Shown: one piece after another, positions 46,659 to 59,619 of the stretch
How the letters are laid out: every line of letters starts with the position of its first letter
Position numbering within the stretch: position 1 is the stretch's first letter
Origin: Trema orientale
Lineage: Eukaryota; Streptophyta; Magnoliopsida; Rosales; Cannabaceae
NCBI GenBank assembly: GCA_002914845.1
Contig: JXTC01000479.1
Location: 91,926-155,925, forward strand
Direction: 5' to 3'
Length of the DNA stretch: 64,000 nt
The notes under the pieces: model-generated
Told to the model about the DNA's origin: nothing
Databases searched by the model: none
The model's input: the letters and a program-made list of their open reading frames with translations, nothing else
Program-made: the position numbers and the translations under genes

Positions 46659-49020
46659 TGTAAAGACTCGGTAACCTCAATCTTGTAGTATAGTGTGTGA
46701 AGAGAGCACAAACATGCTTAAAATCATAATATTGTGTGCATTTGCATGTTAAGAGCATAATTAAGTGATTACTAGGCCAAAATAGTGATCAATTTCTGTT
46801 ATTAAAAACTAATTGCAGATATTTGCTAAATTATAATTTGCTTTTAATTTCTTGTTTTCTATGTTTACTTTACTTTTAAAAAAAAAAAGAACTTTAATAC
46901 AATGAAAATGATTTTCACTTAGGTTCTGTTATTGATCCTAAATTTTGCTTGCTTTGGGCACTATGGGAAATTTTATGTGATTATTGGTCTAAGTTTTATT
47001 TCACTATTATGAATCAGAGTTGTAGTAAGAATTAGTAAAAGTAAATTAGTTTAGTTAGTCTAGTAGTTGACATCTCAAAAGAAAAAAAAATACCAGTTAA
47101 GTCCTTTTTTTTCCTCTCTTTTTCTTTTTTTCGTTTTAATCGACTTACTTTTTCTACATGGTTCTTTTATGAGATAAATTCACCATTATCTCTGTAGCTC
47201 ATGACCAGACCTCTTAGACATGAGAAAATCATCTCCTTAGTCTCCACTTATGCAGTATCATGGTTTCCAAGAGTTAGAGGGTGGATTAGTATATGAAATT
47301 TCTTAGTGGAGCACTAAAAATCAAGGAGAAATACTAAGTAAGTGTCTCACGTATAAAACATTAGAAATCTAAACTTTCTTTCATTTATTGCAGCTACTAA
47401 ACTCTAGAGTATGTGGTTGTATATTAGACTTTAAGAATCTCTTCTAGTGTGTTAAAAGTGAGAAAGGTCATAGGAATTGTTAAAGAGTAATTTTGGCTCA
47501 CAAGTAGGCGTTTGAGAGGACTTCAAAATAAACTTTGTATTTTTGGTTCTTCCAACACAATCTTCTTGCTGGAACATTGAATATGATGCTATTATTGTAT
47601 TAAATTAGTATTTTCAGTTATTATATAATATTTAGAAATGGGTACTAGTCGTTTTATCTATTGAAAATTTATACTAGTCTATATTGGTTTTACTTTTTAA
47701 TATTTTGATTCATTATAATCTTTGACCATACTACTATGTTATTATGTTATTCTAACAGTCCCTAGGACACCATTTCCATGTCAAATATAATGTTTAGGTA
47801 CTGGAATAGTAAGTAAATTATTGAAGGTTTTTGAAGTTTATTAGAAGGTATATTGGTTTTGGCTTCTAACATTGAGTATTGTTGAGTATAGGTATATCCA
47901 ATTAGAAATCTTCATTAATCTGAATGTTTCTCATACTTTTCATGTTTGGGAATGAGACATTATTAGGAAAGGTGCTGCCTAAAATATTAATTTGATTGGC
48001 CAGATTTGAAAGCAAAGTAAACTATTTCATTAAATAAGTGCCATTTTCTTTTGGATCTCCTTTATATAATATGCTTAATTATAATTTTATTTGTGATCCT
48101 AAACTATTTTCTAATAATCGCAATTAGTGCCTTTTGAGGTATCCTGAAAGTAAAATCAAGCAGCATAATTATGAGAAATTTGTGAATTTTAATCCTCTGT
48201 AAGATATTTTAAGCATTGTACTTTGTGGTGACTATTTTGGTAATGAAATTTAAATCAACTCTTTTACACATGTTACTACAGAGGATACTGACCTTTTGTA
48301 CTTTCTCTCCTATTTGGAACCAGAGGTAAGTAAAGATTTATTTTAACTGCATCACAAGAGCAATAGTAGATATAAAATATTTTCCTACATGCTTATGTGT
48401 ATTATTTCAATTATATGTTATTTATATTGTTGTTGTAAAATTTAGGAAAAACATAAGTATGGCATGATCATTTAAGCATGATTTTTAAGGAAGTTAAGTT
48501 TTCCACGCATTGGATTCAATATAGTACCATTGTACTGATTTTACAAGATATGTTTTAAGCGCATTATTTAGTCTGTCTGCGTTGGATAGATATAGATTGC
48601 ACAGGTATCCTTCCCGCACAGGTGTGCATGCCATACCGACTGCTGGGTCTGAATATTGTATTATAAGTTATGTGAGATGCATTACCACCTAGCTAGTTAG
48701 TCTGCGTTGGGTAGGTATGGTTCGCATTGGCCATGTATTTCCTTCCCGTATAGGTAGGCACGACTTGCCGACTGTCGCGACTTTGAAGTGTACTCAAGGG
48801 CTCTATAAAGAAATGTTTTCTAAGAAAAGTGCATTAAAATGAAAAGTTATGAAAGAAAGAGTACAATGGGAATTTCAGTGAAGTTTATGCATGAAACACG
48901 TTCACGAACATACATAATTTTTACTTACTGAGCATTAGCTCATTTAGTTCCTGTGATGCAGGTGAGGAGATATATGATGTATAGAGTTGCTGCTTGGCTA
49001 ACACATCTTTTTACGGTAAA
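46659..49020 (+). mobile_element. gypsy-type LTR, plus orientation (solo or fragment)
   Basis: It begins TGTAAAGACTCGGTAACC, a variant of the TGTAACGACCC start of many plant gypsy LTRs. Near its far end it carries the familiar TTTACTTACTGAGCATTAGCTCA and CAGGTGAGGAG. It contains a 125-bp tandem duplication. No primer site or gag was found after it, and the right end is not certain. Confidence 0.45.
48576..48780. repeat. 125-bp tandem duplication in the LTR
   Basis: TCTGCGTTGGATAGATAT … CTTCCCGCACAGGTG … CCGACTG (from 48576) recurs with changes from 48701. Confidence 0.7.
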
Positions 49021-49023
49021 AAG

Positions 49024-49167
49024 TTAGAGAGACAAAGAGTATTAAATAGTGTGTATTTACTTTTTAATTTTTATTTCAGCTACTTAAATCATTATAGCAG
49101 TTAGATAATTGATCTAACGGCTAAAATATATATATATATAGATTAATTGGGACCCTACATAGAATTT
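49024..49167. mobile_element. MITE-like remnant related to 56912-57204
   Basis: It shares the order ATTAAATAGTG-GTATTTA-CTTTTTAATTTTTATTT-ACTTAAAT-ATTATAG-AACGGCTAAAA-ATTGGGACCC with the elements at 56912 and 57059. The ends are not sharply defined. Confidence 0.4.
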
Positions 49168-52100
49168 TTTAGTATTGTTTGGGTTAGTGTAACAAGGCTA
49201 CTTTTGTCATTTGATAAAAATTTTATATGTAATATTAGTCAGAGTATTTGATAGGATTTGTTAATCAAATATTTTTGAGCATCTTCTCTAAATCGCGAGA
49301 TCAATAATTTGAATGTATCTATATATATATATGTATCTATAGTGGCCATCCAACCAAACATCATACTTCATTAGAATATTTCGCAAGGTCATTTCAAGCA
49401 AGATTGTATTAGATATAGAATACTAGCTCGCTAGTTTCGTGGTTGTTCCTCATAATGATCCATTCTCAAACAGTTTTAGGGTCGGAGACTCGGAACCAAC
49501 TAGAATTAAAATCTAAAAATTAAATAAAAATCACACAAGATCAATTAATCATAAAAAAATTCAACAAACAAACACTTCAAGCGACTTTACTTACCAAGAA
49601 TGTCCTTAAATAAAATAAAGAAGACTTACTTAAGTCGTCCATATGAGTTTGCATGTATAATTTTTATATTATTACTTTTAGTTGGCATTTTATCCGAAGA
49701 CCAACGATCAAATTAAAAGAGAACTGATTAATATTTAATTGGAAGGTACGTAGTGCTGGTATAAATTTGATTCTACTGTGATAAAAATTGCGAAACTCAT
49801 CCTTTTATTCTTAATTGTTTTTAAGCTACACCTCAATAAGGAAATTAAGGCGGCAACAACTGTCTCGGCGAGAAAAATCTAAGAAAAATAATAAAAACAA
49901 TATATATAATACAACAAAGCTATTAAAATTTTAAGGTTTAATTAGAAGCAACTGCTCTTCCATTTTTTTTTGTTCAATAAAATGAACTTTTTTTTTCTCT
50001 TTATAATTGTCTAAATTCTGAAGAATAAGCTACGCCTTACCGGCCCGTCACAACCTGCAGCCAATGTTATAAAGTCTGAAGTCTGAAGAATAAGCTACGC
50101 CTTATCGGCCCTGCTAGCCCAAAACAGGGGGTATAATACTGGGAAATTAGGGTGTTTATTTGTTTTTGACACTTGATTTCAATAATTTATCTTTTCTAAT
50201 ATTTTGATTCAGTTCTAGGTATACTATTGCATATTTTTAGATATAAGATTCGCTTAGTATATTAGCTGATATATTTGAGTATCAACTGAAAAATTCCCCC
50301 AAAAAACTAGAAGACTTTTTTTTTAAAGAATTTTTTTATATATTTTTTTAATATATTTGCCCCCCCAAATTATATATTGAACGTCTCAATATATCCCCAA
50401 ATTTCAATTTTTCCTCTAGAACCACTGAAACTGTCATAGTAATAGGCAAACTTACGAAATATTACACCTGTACTCAAATTTACTGATTTTAGTCTTGCAT
50501 GCTCATTTGGGTTTTCAACGATATTCCAAAATTATGACATCTATCATTTTTCATCTACTTTCCTGATAGAATGACGATTTTAGTGTTTTGGGGCACAAAT
50601 GAAACATTTAATATTTTGAGAGTATATTGGGCGTCCATATGTCAAGCAACAATTACATTTATATACAAAAATAACCCCCCAGGAAAAAATAACTTTACAT
50701 TACCAGCATAAGAAAAAAAAAAAAAGAGAGAGAAAAGAAAGGGATTAATAATTTTATTGGTCATTGAACATTTGCTCAAGTCTCATTTTGGTTTTTTAAC
50801 TTTAAAATTACTCATATTGATTTTTAATTGGTCGACTCTTATAGTCCTTTTCAAGAAAAATGGATGAAAAATGAAACTTTTTCCAGAGTTCGGAGACTAG
50901 TATTAAACTTGAATTTTGTATAGAATTATCATTAATTTTGTCCTTATATATTCAAGGACTAACGTAACATACTTCCAGTAATTTAAAGAGTAGAAATGAT
51001 AATATTCAAAGTTTAGGAGCTGAAATAAAAAAATTCTAATAGTATTAAATTCTAATAGGTTCATTTTTTATTTTACAAAAAAAAAAAAAAAGATAACTAA
51101 TATTTCATGCACTAAGATAACTTCCTGTGAATTGACTGACTTCATTGACCTTTTGGTTATTTGACTACGTCTTTGACTTTGAGTATCCATTGCCGTAATC
51201 GATGGCGCTTGTCTAGTATTTGTCCATATTGCATTATTGTGGCATAGGCAAAGTCAAGAGTGAACTACTTACGGGAGCTATTGCTGTAAAAAATAATTTT
51301 CACTGAAAAAGTTTATAAAAAATAAAACTGAAGAGTTCTTGAGTCATTAAAATTTAGAACTTGACCACCCCTTTGAATAATTGGCCATAGCTTAGTATGG
51401 AACGTATTTAGGAGAAGGCCAGTTTGACATTTTTGGCTGTCCTTTGAGTAATACAGTCCTAAACTTGCAGCACAAGTACAATCACAACTAGTGCTAGCTA
51501 GCCCAAGTCAACTAATCAATTTGGTTGTTTGGCAAAATCTTTCTCAAACTAAAGTTTGTACCCGTGAAAATGATTGAAAAGACTTCAAACGTAACTCTTC
51601 AACGATCCAATAAAAAACAACTTGCTTCATTTTCCGACGGATCTGGTTTGTGGTGATTAAAAGAAATCAGGGTGATATTTTTAGTCACTATGAGAAGAAC
51701 GTTCTGTTTGGTCCCGTACTTTATAAATAAAGTACTTTTGCTATATTGCTATTTGCTAATTAATTGATACCTTCTTGATCTCCCTTGTAACTTTGAGTTT
51801 CCTTTCGTTGAAAGGCGCCACTCTGCTTTTTTATACCAATACTCCGACCAATTCAGGGGGGTTAGAGTTAGATAAGAAATTTTCGTTATATATAAGTTAG
51901 TAATTTTAATTTAATAAGAGTAATGCTACAAATTTTGGTAAATTACCTAGAAAAAAATGTGTCATCAGTGTAATTGGATAATAATTAGCTTTCTTCACTT
52001 TTACTCCCACTTATTAATTGCCATCTTAAAATTCACTTCATTCAAGTTATAAATCTAGAAAGAAGTATAATGATATCACATTAGTTAAATTATTTTTTGA

Positions 52101-52472
52101 AAAATAATTTTTCAGAATGTGTAGGACTAGCTTTACAAATTATATTTATTATAGAATTAGAAAATGATTGATATTCGTTATCCACCAAAACATATGTAAA
52201 GGAATTAAAAAAGAACAATAAGCCTGTGTTGATAATGAATTAAAATAAGCAATAGAACTATCCTTTTTATTTGAAACCCAATAAATCGTTACATCACTAA
52301 ATTGTTTTTATCTCCAGCTCCCCAAATCAGTTAAGCCCTGATCTATTCGTTTACCTGTATAATTTTCAAAAAGGCAAAAGAAAAAGATAATAACATGACA
52401 TAATTATAATCAAAATTAAACTACAGAGTATAGCAACACAAAATGTGTTATTTGGATTTTTCAAACTTTGAA
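49168..52472. other. intergenic sequence downstream of gene C
   Basis: No coding frame supported. It contains AT-rich DNA, poly-A and poly-T runs, and a 30-bp direct repeat (TCTGAAGAATAAGCTACG… at 50017-50046 and 50082-50111). A stretch at 50730-51060 is of a type common as dispersed plant repeat, but no ends were found. Confidence 0.45.
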
Positions 52473-55400
52473 CTACCGTGCCAGAGGACTAAGTTCAGTA
52501 GTCACACTTAGAGACAGCATTTCATATGAATCTGTTGAATCAGTCACACGGCTCTGATTTTTCCGAGCTATTTCCGATGCCAAACACTCCTTCAATTCAA
52601 TCACTACTTGGCTCATGTTTGGCCTTCTAGTAGCTGTTGAAGCCACACAAGCCATAGCTATTTCCACGGCTTTCCATACTGAGTTGATCTCAAAATCTCC
52701 TTGTAACTTTGGATCAACTATACTTTTGACATCCCCATTGGCAAGCATAAAACCAGCCCATTGGCTTATGTGAATTCTCTCATTCTCATGGAGTCTACTT
52801 ATAGGAGGTCGGCCAGTGATAAGCTCAAGAAGAACCACTCCAAAGCTATAAACATCACTTTTCTCGATGAGCCTGCTCGTCAAATAGTACCTGCGAATAC
52901 AGACGAAGAAAACATCTGCTTGATCTAATGCCCTATTGCATGCAATTTTTCGAATTTTCGTGTGAAGTCTTGTAAATTTGATTTGAGATCAGAACATGTG
53001 CACAAACAAATTAACATAGGAACTCACTCAGGGTCAAGATATCCAGGAGTGCCTGCAGCCATTGTGGACACATGACTGCCACCATCAGTTGGAAAAAACT
53101 TGGACAAGCCGAAATCCGCTAGTTTGGCTTGAAAATTCTCAGTTAACAAAATATTTGCAGTCTTTACATCTCTATGCACTATAGGTGGCTTACAACCACT
53201 GTGCAAATATTCCAATCCTACATATAATCATAATCAATGTTTCACTTATAATTCAAAAATAGCAATGATTGTAGAAATTAGAACAAAACAATGTACATGC
53301 ACATGTCAACTTCTATAGCCAGCTAATTACCTTGTGCTGCATCCAATGCTATCTGAAGTCTTCCTTCCCAACTCAAGAGTTTTGCACCGATATTACCTGG
53401 ACAAGGCAAGACAAAAATTTGTTCTACTTTCTTAGTTTTTATTATACAGTCTATCGAGAGGTTGTGACATAGGAAAAAAGTAATTAGTCAAACTTATAAT
53501 TCTGTATCATAGAAAATCAAACCTGAAAGATGCGAGTCCAAACTACCATTGGCCATATACTCGTAAATAAGTGCCAAGTTGGTTCCCTCGTTACAATATC
53601 CAACAAGGCTAGTTAAGTTTCCGTGATAAACCCTCATAAGAAGCTTGACCTGTAAATTAATATGTTTATATAATTTCAGAAATTAGTTTCAATCAAGTAA
53701 ACCAATAATAAGCTCAAAAGTTAGGTATGTGATTCATGCCTCGGCTTGGAATTGTTGAAATCCCTGAACTGATGAAGAAGAAAGCATCTTTACAGCTACT
53801 TGAATGTCATCTATGAAGCCATGGTAAACTGTTCCAAATCCACCTTTTCCGAGGATTCTCTCGAAGTTATTTGTAATTTTGACAACCTCAGAGTATGTAA
53901 ACTGTCGTTTTTTGGACTCGAATGAATCATTCCCGAAATTGGTATCCGCATTCACATTTACACCTGCTATAATATCACCAAGGATTTAAAGGGAACTCTC
54001 TTGCTTAACCTTTAGATGTGCATTTTAAGATGAACCATGTTTCAAGATCTACATATGCATGGTATTACTAACAACAAAGACATGAATATAACCTTGTTTC
54101 TTTTTATTCTTTAGGCCTAACAATAAAGCCGCTGCTATTGCCAACAGGATGACCAAACCACCAAGTGATGCGGCTATTGGAACTACTATGTTCGTCTTCT
54201 TCTTTCGGCAGGGAGACGATTCACATAAATCTTGGTTTTCTTCGACGCTATCATCCGTAAAGTTGATGAAATATTGTCAGTTTGGAATTCAAAACTAAAG
54301 TGTACAAATTTGGAGTTATTAAATTTCCGCCTTTCTGTATAAAAGAAATGATAAATAATAAGAAATAGGTTAGCTGGTAATTTTAACAAAGAAATGGACC
54401 TTAATGATAGGGAACCATCCTTTGATCTTTCAGTGAGTCCCTCTGGAACTGAACCAGTGAGCTTGTTTCTTCCCAAGTTTCTGCGAAAGAAGAGTAGAGA
54501 AAATTAGCTCTGCATTTAATAATGAAAATTGCAGACTAATCCTTACTACAAATTACTTACAGGACCCTCAAATTTGACAACTGAGACAGAGAGCTAGGCA
54601 CTGGTCCTGTTAAAGTGTTGTTTGACAAGTCCCTGAAACCACTCATATATACAATATTATTTAACATAGCTTGTAACTATCTCTGATGACCAATTTGAAT
54701 CACTACTGACTGAACATGGTAAGGTTCATCAGGTACTTACAAGGACTCTAACATAGTGAGATCGGATATGTACGTGCTTATCTCACCAGTCAATCCACTT
54801 GAAGACAAGTTCCTAGCATATATTTGTAAATTCAGTAATACATAAGATGAGAAAAAACCATGCATATCAAACAAATTAATTAAATGAAAACTGAATTAAT
54901 ACTTGTAGCAGACTTACAAGGACGTGATTCTAGGTGGATTAGAATCATCAAAGCTACAATTCAGACCTGCCCACGTGTAGTTTACTGGGAGACAAGGATC
55001 TCCATCCCAGTTTCTTTTCACTCCATAAGTTGACTTTATGTTCATCATGGCACCCACTAATATTGGATTACACTTATTATAGTTAATATTCAGGATATGT
55101 TCAATATAAGTTAACATCACGATTTAAGTATAACGTACCATCATCTTGATCTGTTTCTGGTAGCGAGAGATCCACCAGCCGATAGACCTCGACCGCATTC
55201 AAGATAGGAGGCAGAGTCGAATTCTCTGCTTTACTGATCGAAATAGTGTAGTTCAACTCGCCAGTAATGGGTGCTGTGCTGTAGATGGTGTTTGAGGTCA
55301 AGTAGTCAGGGACAACATGTTTGTACAAGTTCCTCCCGTTTTCTTTGACATCAAATGCTCTTGATTCATTGGGCTTGAGCTGCTGGAGCTCAGCGAAATG

Positions 55401-56429
55401 CAAGTAGAGATAAAATCCAATACTTGCTATTTTGGACTCCAATTCGAATTCCAGTGGTGCGCTTGCATTAATCGGTGTAGCTGCCGTACTCATTATCGCA
55501 GGCGGAGGCTGGAAGTCGATGTGGGATGATTGATCGACGGTCAGCGATGTTGTTAAGGCGGTCCATTTCTCGTCCCCATAATAACCCCAGGTGCGATCGA
55601 AGACGTCGGCTGGATACCTAGAGTCGAAAAAAAGTACTAATTAGTAGTTATTTAAAAAAATTGTGGCATTAAGTGTTATTGTCTCTAGCATTTCTCTTTG
55701 ATCAGTTACCTGTACAAACGATTAGTAGTTGAGCCAACATCGACTCGGTTGACGAGAGCCAACGATCCAAACTCAACCACATAAGTGGTGTTTTTGAGAG
55801 GCCTAAGTTCTAGTGCCGAAATAAACGGTGTGCCGGATCCGGTATTGACAAGACAAACGCGAACATAATTCCGTAACGGGAAATGTATGACCTCCGTGGA
55901 AGCAGGTATTGATGCACCCTCAATTTTCACCGTATCCCAAAAATTAGCTCCCAAGTGGATGTCGAATTCGGGCATCTCATTCTTGGCGTCGTAGTTTCCG
56001 TACAAGAAAGTTGCTCTGATCAAATACTTGGTGCCCTTTTTAGTGTTTACCGTGTAACAGTTGCGGATTCCATCAGGGAAGCTTCTGAGATTTATTCCTT
56101 GTTGCTGGATATTGTTTTTGTACTGAGGTGATATGCTTTTACTTAGGCCACTGTTGATGTATGCGGCGTCTGAGATGTAATTTATTTCTGTCGTTGGCTC
56201 GGTGTAGCTCGAGTTTTCAGGTAATCCACAGTCTAAGCTGATGAAACCTGAGATGTTATAAAAACATATATAATAGCCTTAGTATTGGGCTATATACATA
56301 TATATTATATTTGGAGATTAATTAGATAATTGTACCTGATTGGTCCTGAGAATGAGCAACAATGACAAGAGAATAGACAACAAGAACTGCGAAGTGAAAA
56401 TGCCTAAGCATGGTCTCCTTTATCGTCAT
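52473..56429 (-). CDS. malectin-like LRR receptor-like Ser/Thr kinase (LRR-I type), gene C
   Basis: Third intact member. Exons: 56429-56336, 56247-55710, 55617-55139, 55056-54918, 54812-54741, 54632-54561, 54480-54400, 54247-54093, 53963-53740, 53649-53523, 53396-53331, 53217-53028, 52890-52473. The sum is 2655 nt (884 aa), in frame. The ATG at 56429 gives MTIKETML followed by a hydrophobic signal peptide; a second ATG lies six codons on (56411). The malectin-like domain, LRR cap, LRR exons (72, 72, 81 nt), membrane span ([18 protein letters not shown]) and complete RD kinase ([33 protein letters not shown]) are all present. Intron 9 starts GC (GAG|GCATGA) where genes A and B have GT. The exon 9 acceptor is TAGCAG, so one optional residue (885 aa) is possible. 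Expression depends on GC-AG splicing, which plants tolerate. Confidence 0.92.
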
Positions 56430-56655
56430 ATGCTACTGCTAGCAATCTAATTAAGTAGCTGCTAGAATTTATAGCAACGAGCACTATAAGCTGCAATACT
56501 TTTTTTTTTTGGGTTAAAATCGTCAACTATAAGCTGCAAAACTTGTTCTTATAATATGTGATCTTTTAATTTTGTACGTAAGGAAGTGTATAAGTGAGTC
56601 GGTCAACTCTTTTTTAAGTCTACCCGTGGGCCCCAGGAGATTTTGGTCAAAAGTG
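56430..56655 (-). promoter_or_regulatory. promoter of gene C with paired W-boxes
   Basis: The minus strand has TTGACC at 56601-56606 and again at 56645-56650, 44 bp apart, about 175-220 bp upstream of the ATG. A TATAAATTC lies at 56465-56473. Paired W-boxes are a usual target of WRKY factors in defence-responsive receptor kinase genes. Function here is inferred from motifs only. Confidence 0.45.
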
Positions 56656-56911
56656 ATTGATCACAACTGATCATGTAGTTGAATGTCGTTTCGTTGTCCT
56701 ATTATGATTGCAATTGGTTGAAACTTGAAAACTTTGGACCGCGTTACATGTTGAGTCTGCTCACTCAAGTTATGGGACCACCCGGTTTGTTAATTCGACT
56801 TTGGCAAATAATACAGTCTTGCATGAAAGGAAATCACCTAGCTACTTACCTGTTGGAAATTCATTAATCAGGAGATTATATATATAATATAGTTCTTTTC
56901 ATAGTAAAAAT

Positions 56912-57039
56912 GGTGTGAGAAAACGCTAAATAATATGTATTTATTTTTATTATTATTTTTCTTTCAATTACTCAAATTATAGTAACAATTAAATAATATA
57001 ATTTAATGGCTAAAAAAAATGCCTATTTGATTAGGAATC
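56912..57039. mobile_element. small MITE-like element, copy a
   Basis: GGTGTGAGAAAACGCTAAATAATATG … TGCCTATTTGATTAGGAATC. It shares layout and interior phrases with copy b. Confidence 0.45.
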
Positions 57040-57058
57040 ATATATATATATGATAAAA

Positions 57059-57204
57059 GGTGGTTAGAAAAAAACATTAAATAATAGGTATTTATTTTTA
57101 TTTTTTTTCTAACTACTCAAATTATGGTAGTCGTTAAATAATTATTCAATAGTTAAAAAAAATCTCATAAATAAGTAAAAAAAATACCTATTAAATTGGG
57201 AACC
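57059..57204. mobile_element. small MITE-like element, copy b
   Basis: GGTGGTTAGAAAAAAACATT … AATACCTATTAAATTGGGAACC. The interior (TACTCAAATTATGGTAG-CGTTAAATAATTATTCAATAG) matches copy a. It is also related at lower similarity to the family at 35222 and 36209 (ATACCTA…GG-AACC end). Confidence 0.5.
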
Positions 57205-59180
57205 ATATATATATACATATGTACTTAAAAAATGGCAGCAAATAATCACTAGAAATCAAGAGGAGTGTATTAGCTAGGATGATTATTGGTTAATTACATA
57301 TCCGATTTAAGATAACAATGCATTCACTTCATGAGTCCATGGATCAGAGGGTTTCTCGTAATTAAATTTTTACATTTTTAAGTGACAGTTATATCCTTCT
57401 ACATAACTTAAAAGTTTTTCGCACCAACGACAAAATCATGATGAAATCCAACTAGGAGAACATATTTTCAGTTACATAACTAATTACTTAGGAATAATTA
57501 GAACCATGGTAAAATGCACGTTCAAACTTATAAATTATTGTTTTCGTTCTATTGAGAAAAGTAACCAAGTCTAATGTGCAAATTAAGGTAGAGAATTCGA
57601 CTATAGCGGCCAAAAGAACAATTATAAATGCGTCCCGTCCCCTTGTTGGTCAAAATTGACTCGAAATTAAGAATAATGGTTCATTTCCTCTTGCCGATGA
57701 CGGTTTGAGATCAAATTAATATGATGACAGGAAAAAAAAAAAAAAAAGGAAGAAAGACATAAACCAAATATAATTCTTGAATTTCATCTCTAAATTTATT
57801 CGAGCTAAAGAATTAAGGCTTCGTTTAGAACTTAAATTTTTAGAGTGAAAAAAAAAAATTCAATAGATTCATTTTTTTTCTTATTTGGATTAAAACAAAA
57901 AATAATATAATTTTTTTTAAAAAAAAATAAGAATTTGATTTGATGACATTTTTTTAACAAATATAATTTTGACACATTAATTAGTATAATCAAAAGAGTT
58001 CAAATGAAATTCTATAAATATTTAAGAGAAGTATTTTTCTTTTTCTTTTTCATGATTTTTTTCTTCGCAAGTTCTTTTTTTTTTTTTTAATTTTTTCGTC
58101 GAAAATCCGAGTTCCAATGGGACAGTAAGATCAAGAAAGAAGACCTGTATTAACAAAAGTCGTCATACGAATTTCCGTGTTTCATTTTTCTTACATAAAT
58201 CTCACTCATCTTCTGCTTTATTTTCTCTCGTGGCCAAGTACAGAATTCATGAATTACAATCATTTTTTTTTTCTTGTACCTGTTCTTAGAAAAGAACAAA
58301 TTTAAGTCACTGGTTAATTAACTTCTTTTTCGCACACACAAGTTCAAAGTCAATAATTAACTTTTTTTTCGTACACAAGTTCAAAGTCAAGAATATCAGC
58401 CATTGTCCCTAGTACTAGCTATATAGAAGTTCATTCAAAAAATTAAAAAAAAAAAGGCAAAAACAAAAGTAGGAGTTTTCGACGCGTAATTGGATCTTAA
58501 AGTCTGCTAATTATGTCTCATATAAGATTTCAAAGCTATGTGATTCCACCAATCTGTTTTTCTTTCTTTGGGATTTACTCGACCATCCTCGATCGTACGA
58601 AGTAATCGAATGGCAATTTCGTTGAACTTTTGTTTTTGGATGATATATGACATGGATGGTGTTGAATTTTTAAAATTTTGGCCCCCCTTCATAGAATTGA
58701 GTGGTGCTGGTTTTAGTCCACGTACGATCGAGTTTTCTTGGTTTTAAAATGGGTAATCTCATTAATTTACAGATTTATGGCAAAATTACAGTCACATTTT
58801 GTTGGATAAAATAAATACCTATAGTTATAGGTGTTGTTTTAATATAAGAAAATTTAAATAGTCATGAAAATTTAAATAGGTGGCAAAATTACAGTCACAT
58901 CAAACTTTACCGCTTATTAAATTAGTCATGAAAATTTAAATAGGTGTTGTTTTAATATAAGAAAAAAAAATCAATTAAGTCAAGTGAAAATGTAATGGTA
59001 AAAAGTGAAACAACTAAAAGAGGGAGTATTGATATATTATTTGAATTTTACACGTCCTAAAATAAAAGGAAAAAAAGTCCAATAGGTTATTGTAATTTTG
59101 ACGTAAATCAGAAGGTACAGCTGGCTGAAATTTTCCATTTTTAATTTACTTTAAATTCAATTACGCACTTTATTTGGAGT
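57205..59180. other. intergenic, no gene seen
   Basis: AT-rich with homopolymer runs and several short local duplications (GTCATGAAAATTTAAATAGGTG at about 58861 and 58924; ACAAGTTCAAAGTCAA at about 58339 and 58376). No coding frame is supported. Confidence 0.45.
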
Positions 59181-59322
59181 AGTGATGCCCAGTACTATAA
59201 TGATATGTCTGTTTTTCACTGGATGATTTAATTAATAAACTGGGTCTACCTGGACCCACCTGAATTATAATTATGATTTGCCAGTGACAAACTGATACAT
59301 CATTATAGTGCTGGGTATCACT
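59181..59322. mobile_element. 142-bp hairpin-forming MITE-like element with 42-bp arms
   Basis: The left arm 59181-59222 (AGTGATGCCCAGTACTATAA…TCACTGG) is mirrored by the right arm 59281-59322 (CCAGTGAC…TTATAGTGCTGGGTATCACT) with few mismatches. The loop is 58 bp and contains its own palindrome GGGTCTACCTGGACCC. The target duplication is not clear. Confidence 0.65.
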
Positions 59323-59619
59323 GGTGCCTATAGCATTATTCTTTTATTTATTTCTTTTCTTCATGCTTATTTGGAAAAAAGTGAATACTACAAAGACACG
59401 TAAGCTTTTCGCCTTTTGCTAGGCTAAAGTTCCTCAATCAAAGGTACCGGGTTGGTTATAGCATGCTCCTATTTTCTAAATTTTGTTTCTTCCAATTCAT
59501 TGTCTAGATTAGTAACATTTTTCCTATATGACGAAATGTTGATGGTTAATGGGTTTCTAACACTTTTACTGTTTTACATATAAAAAATCAATCAAAAGAA
59601 TTTAAAAAATACAAAACTT

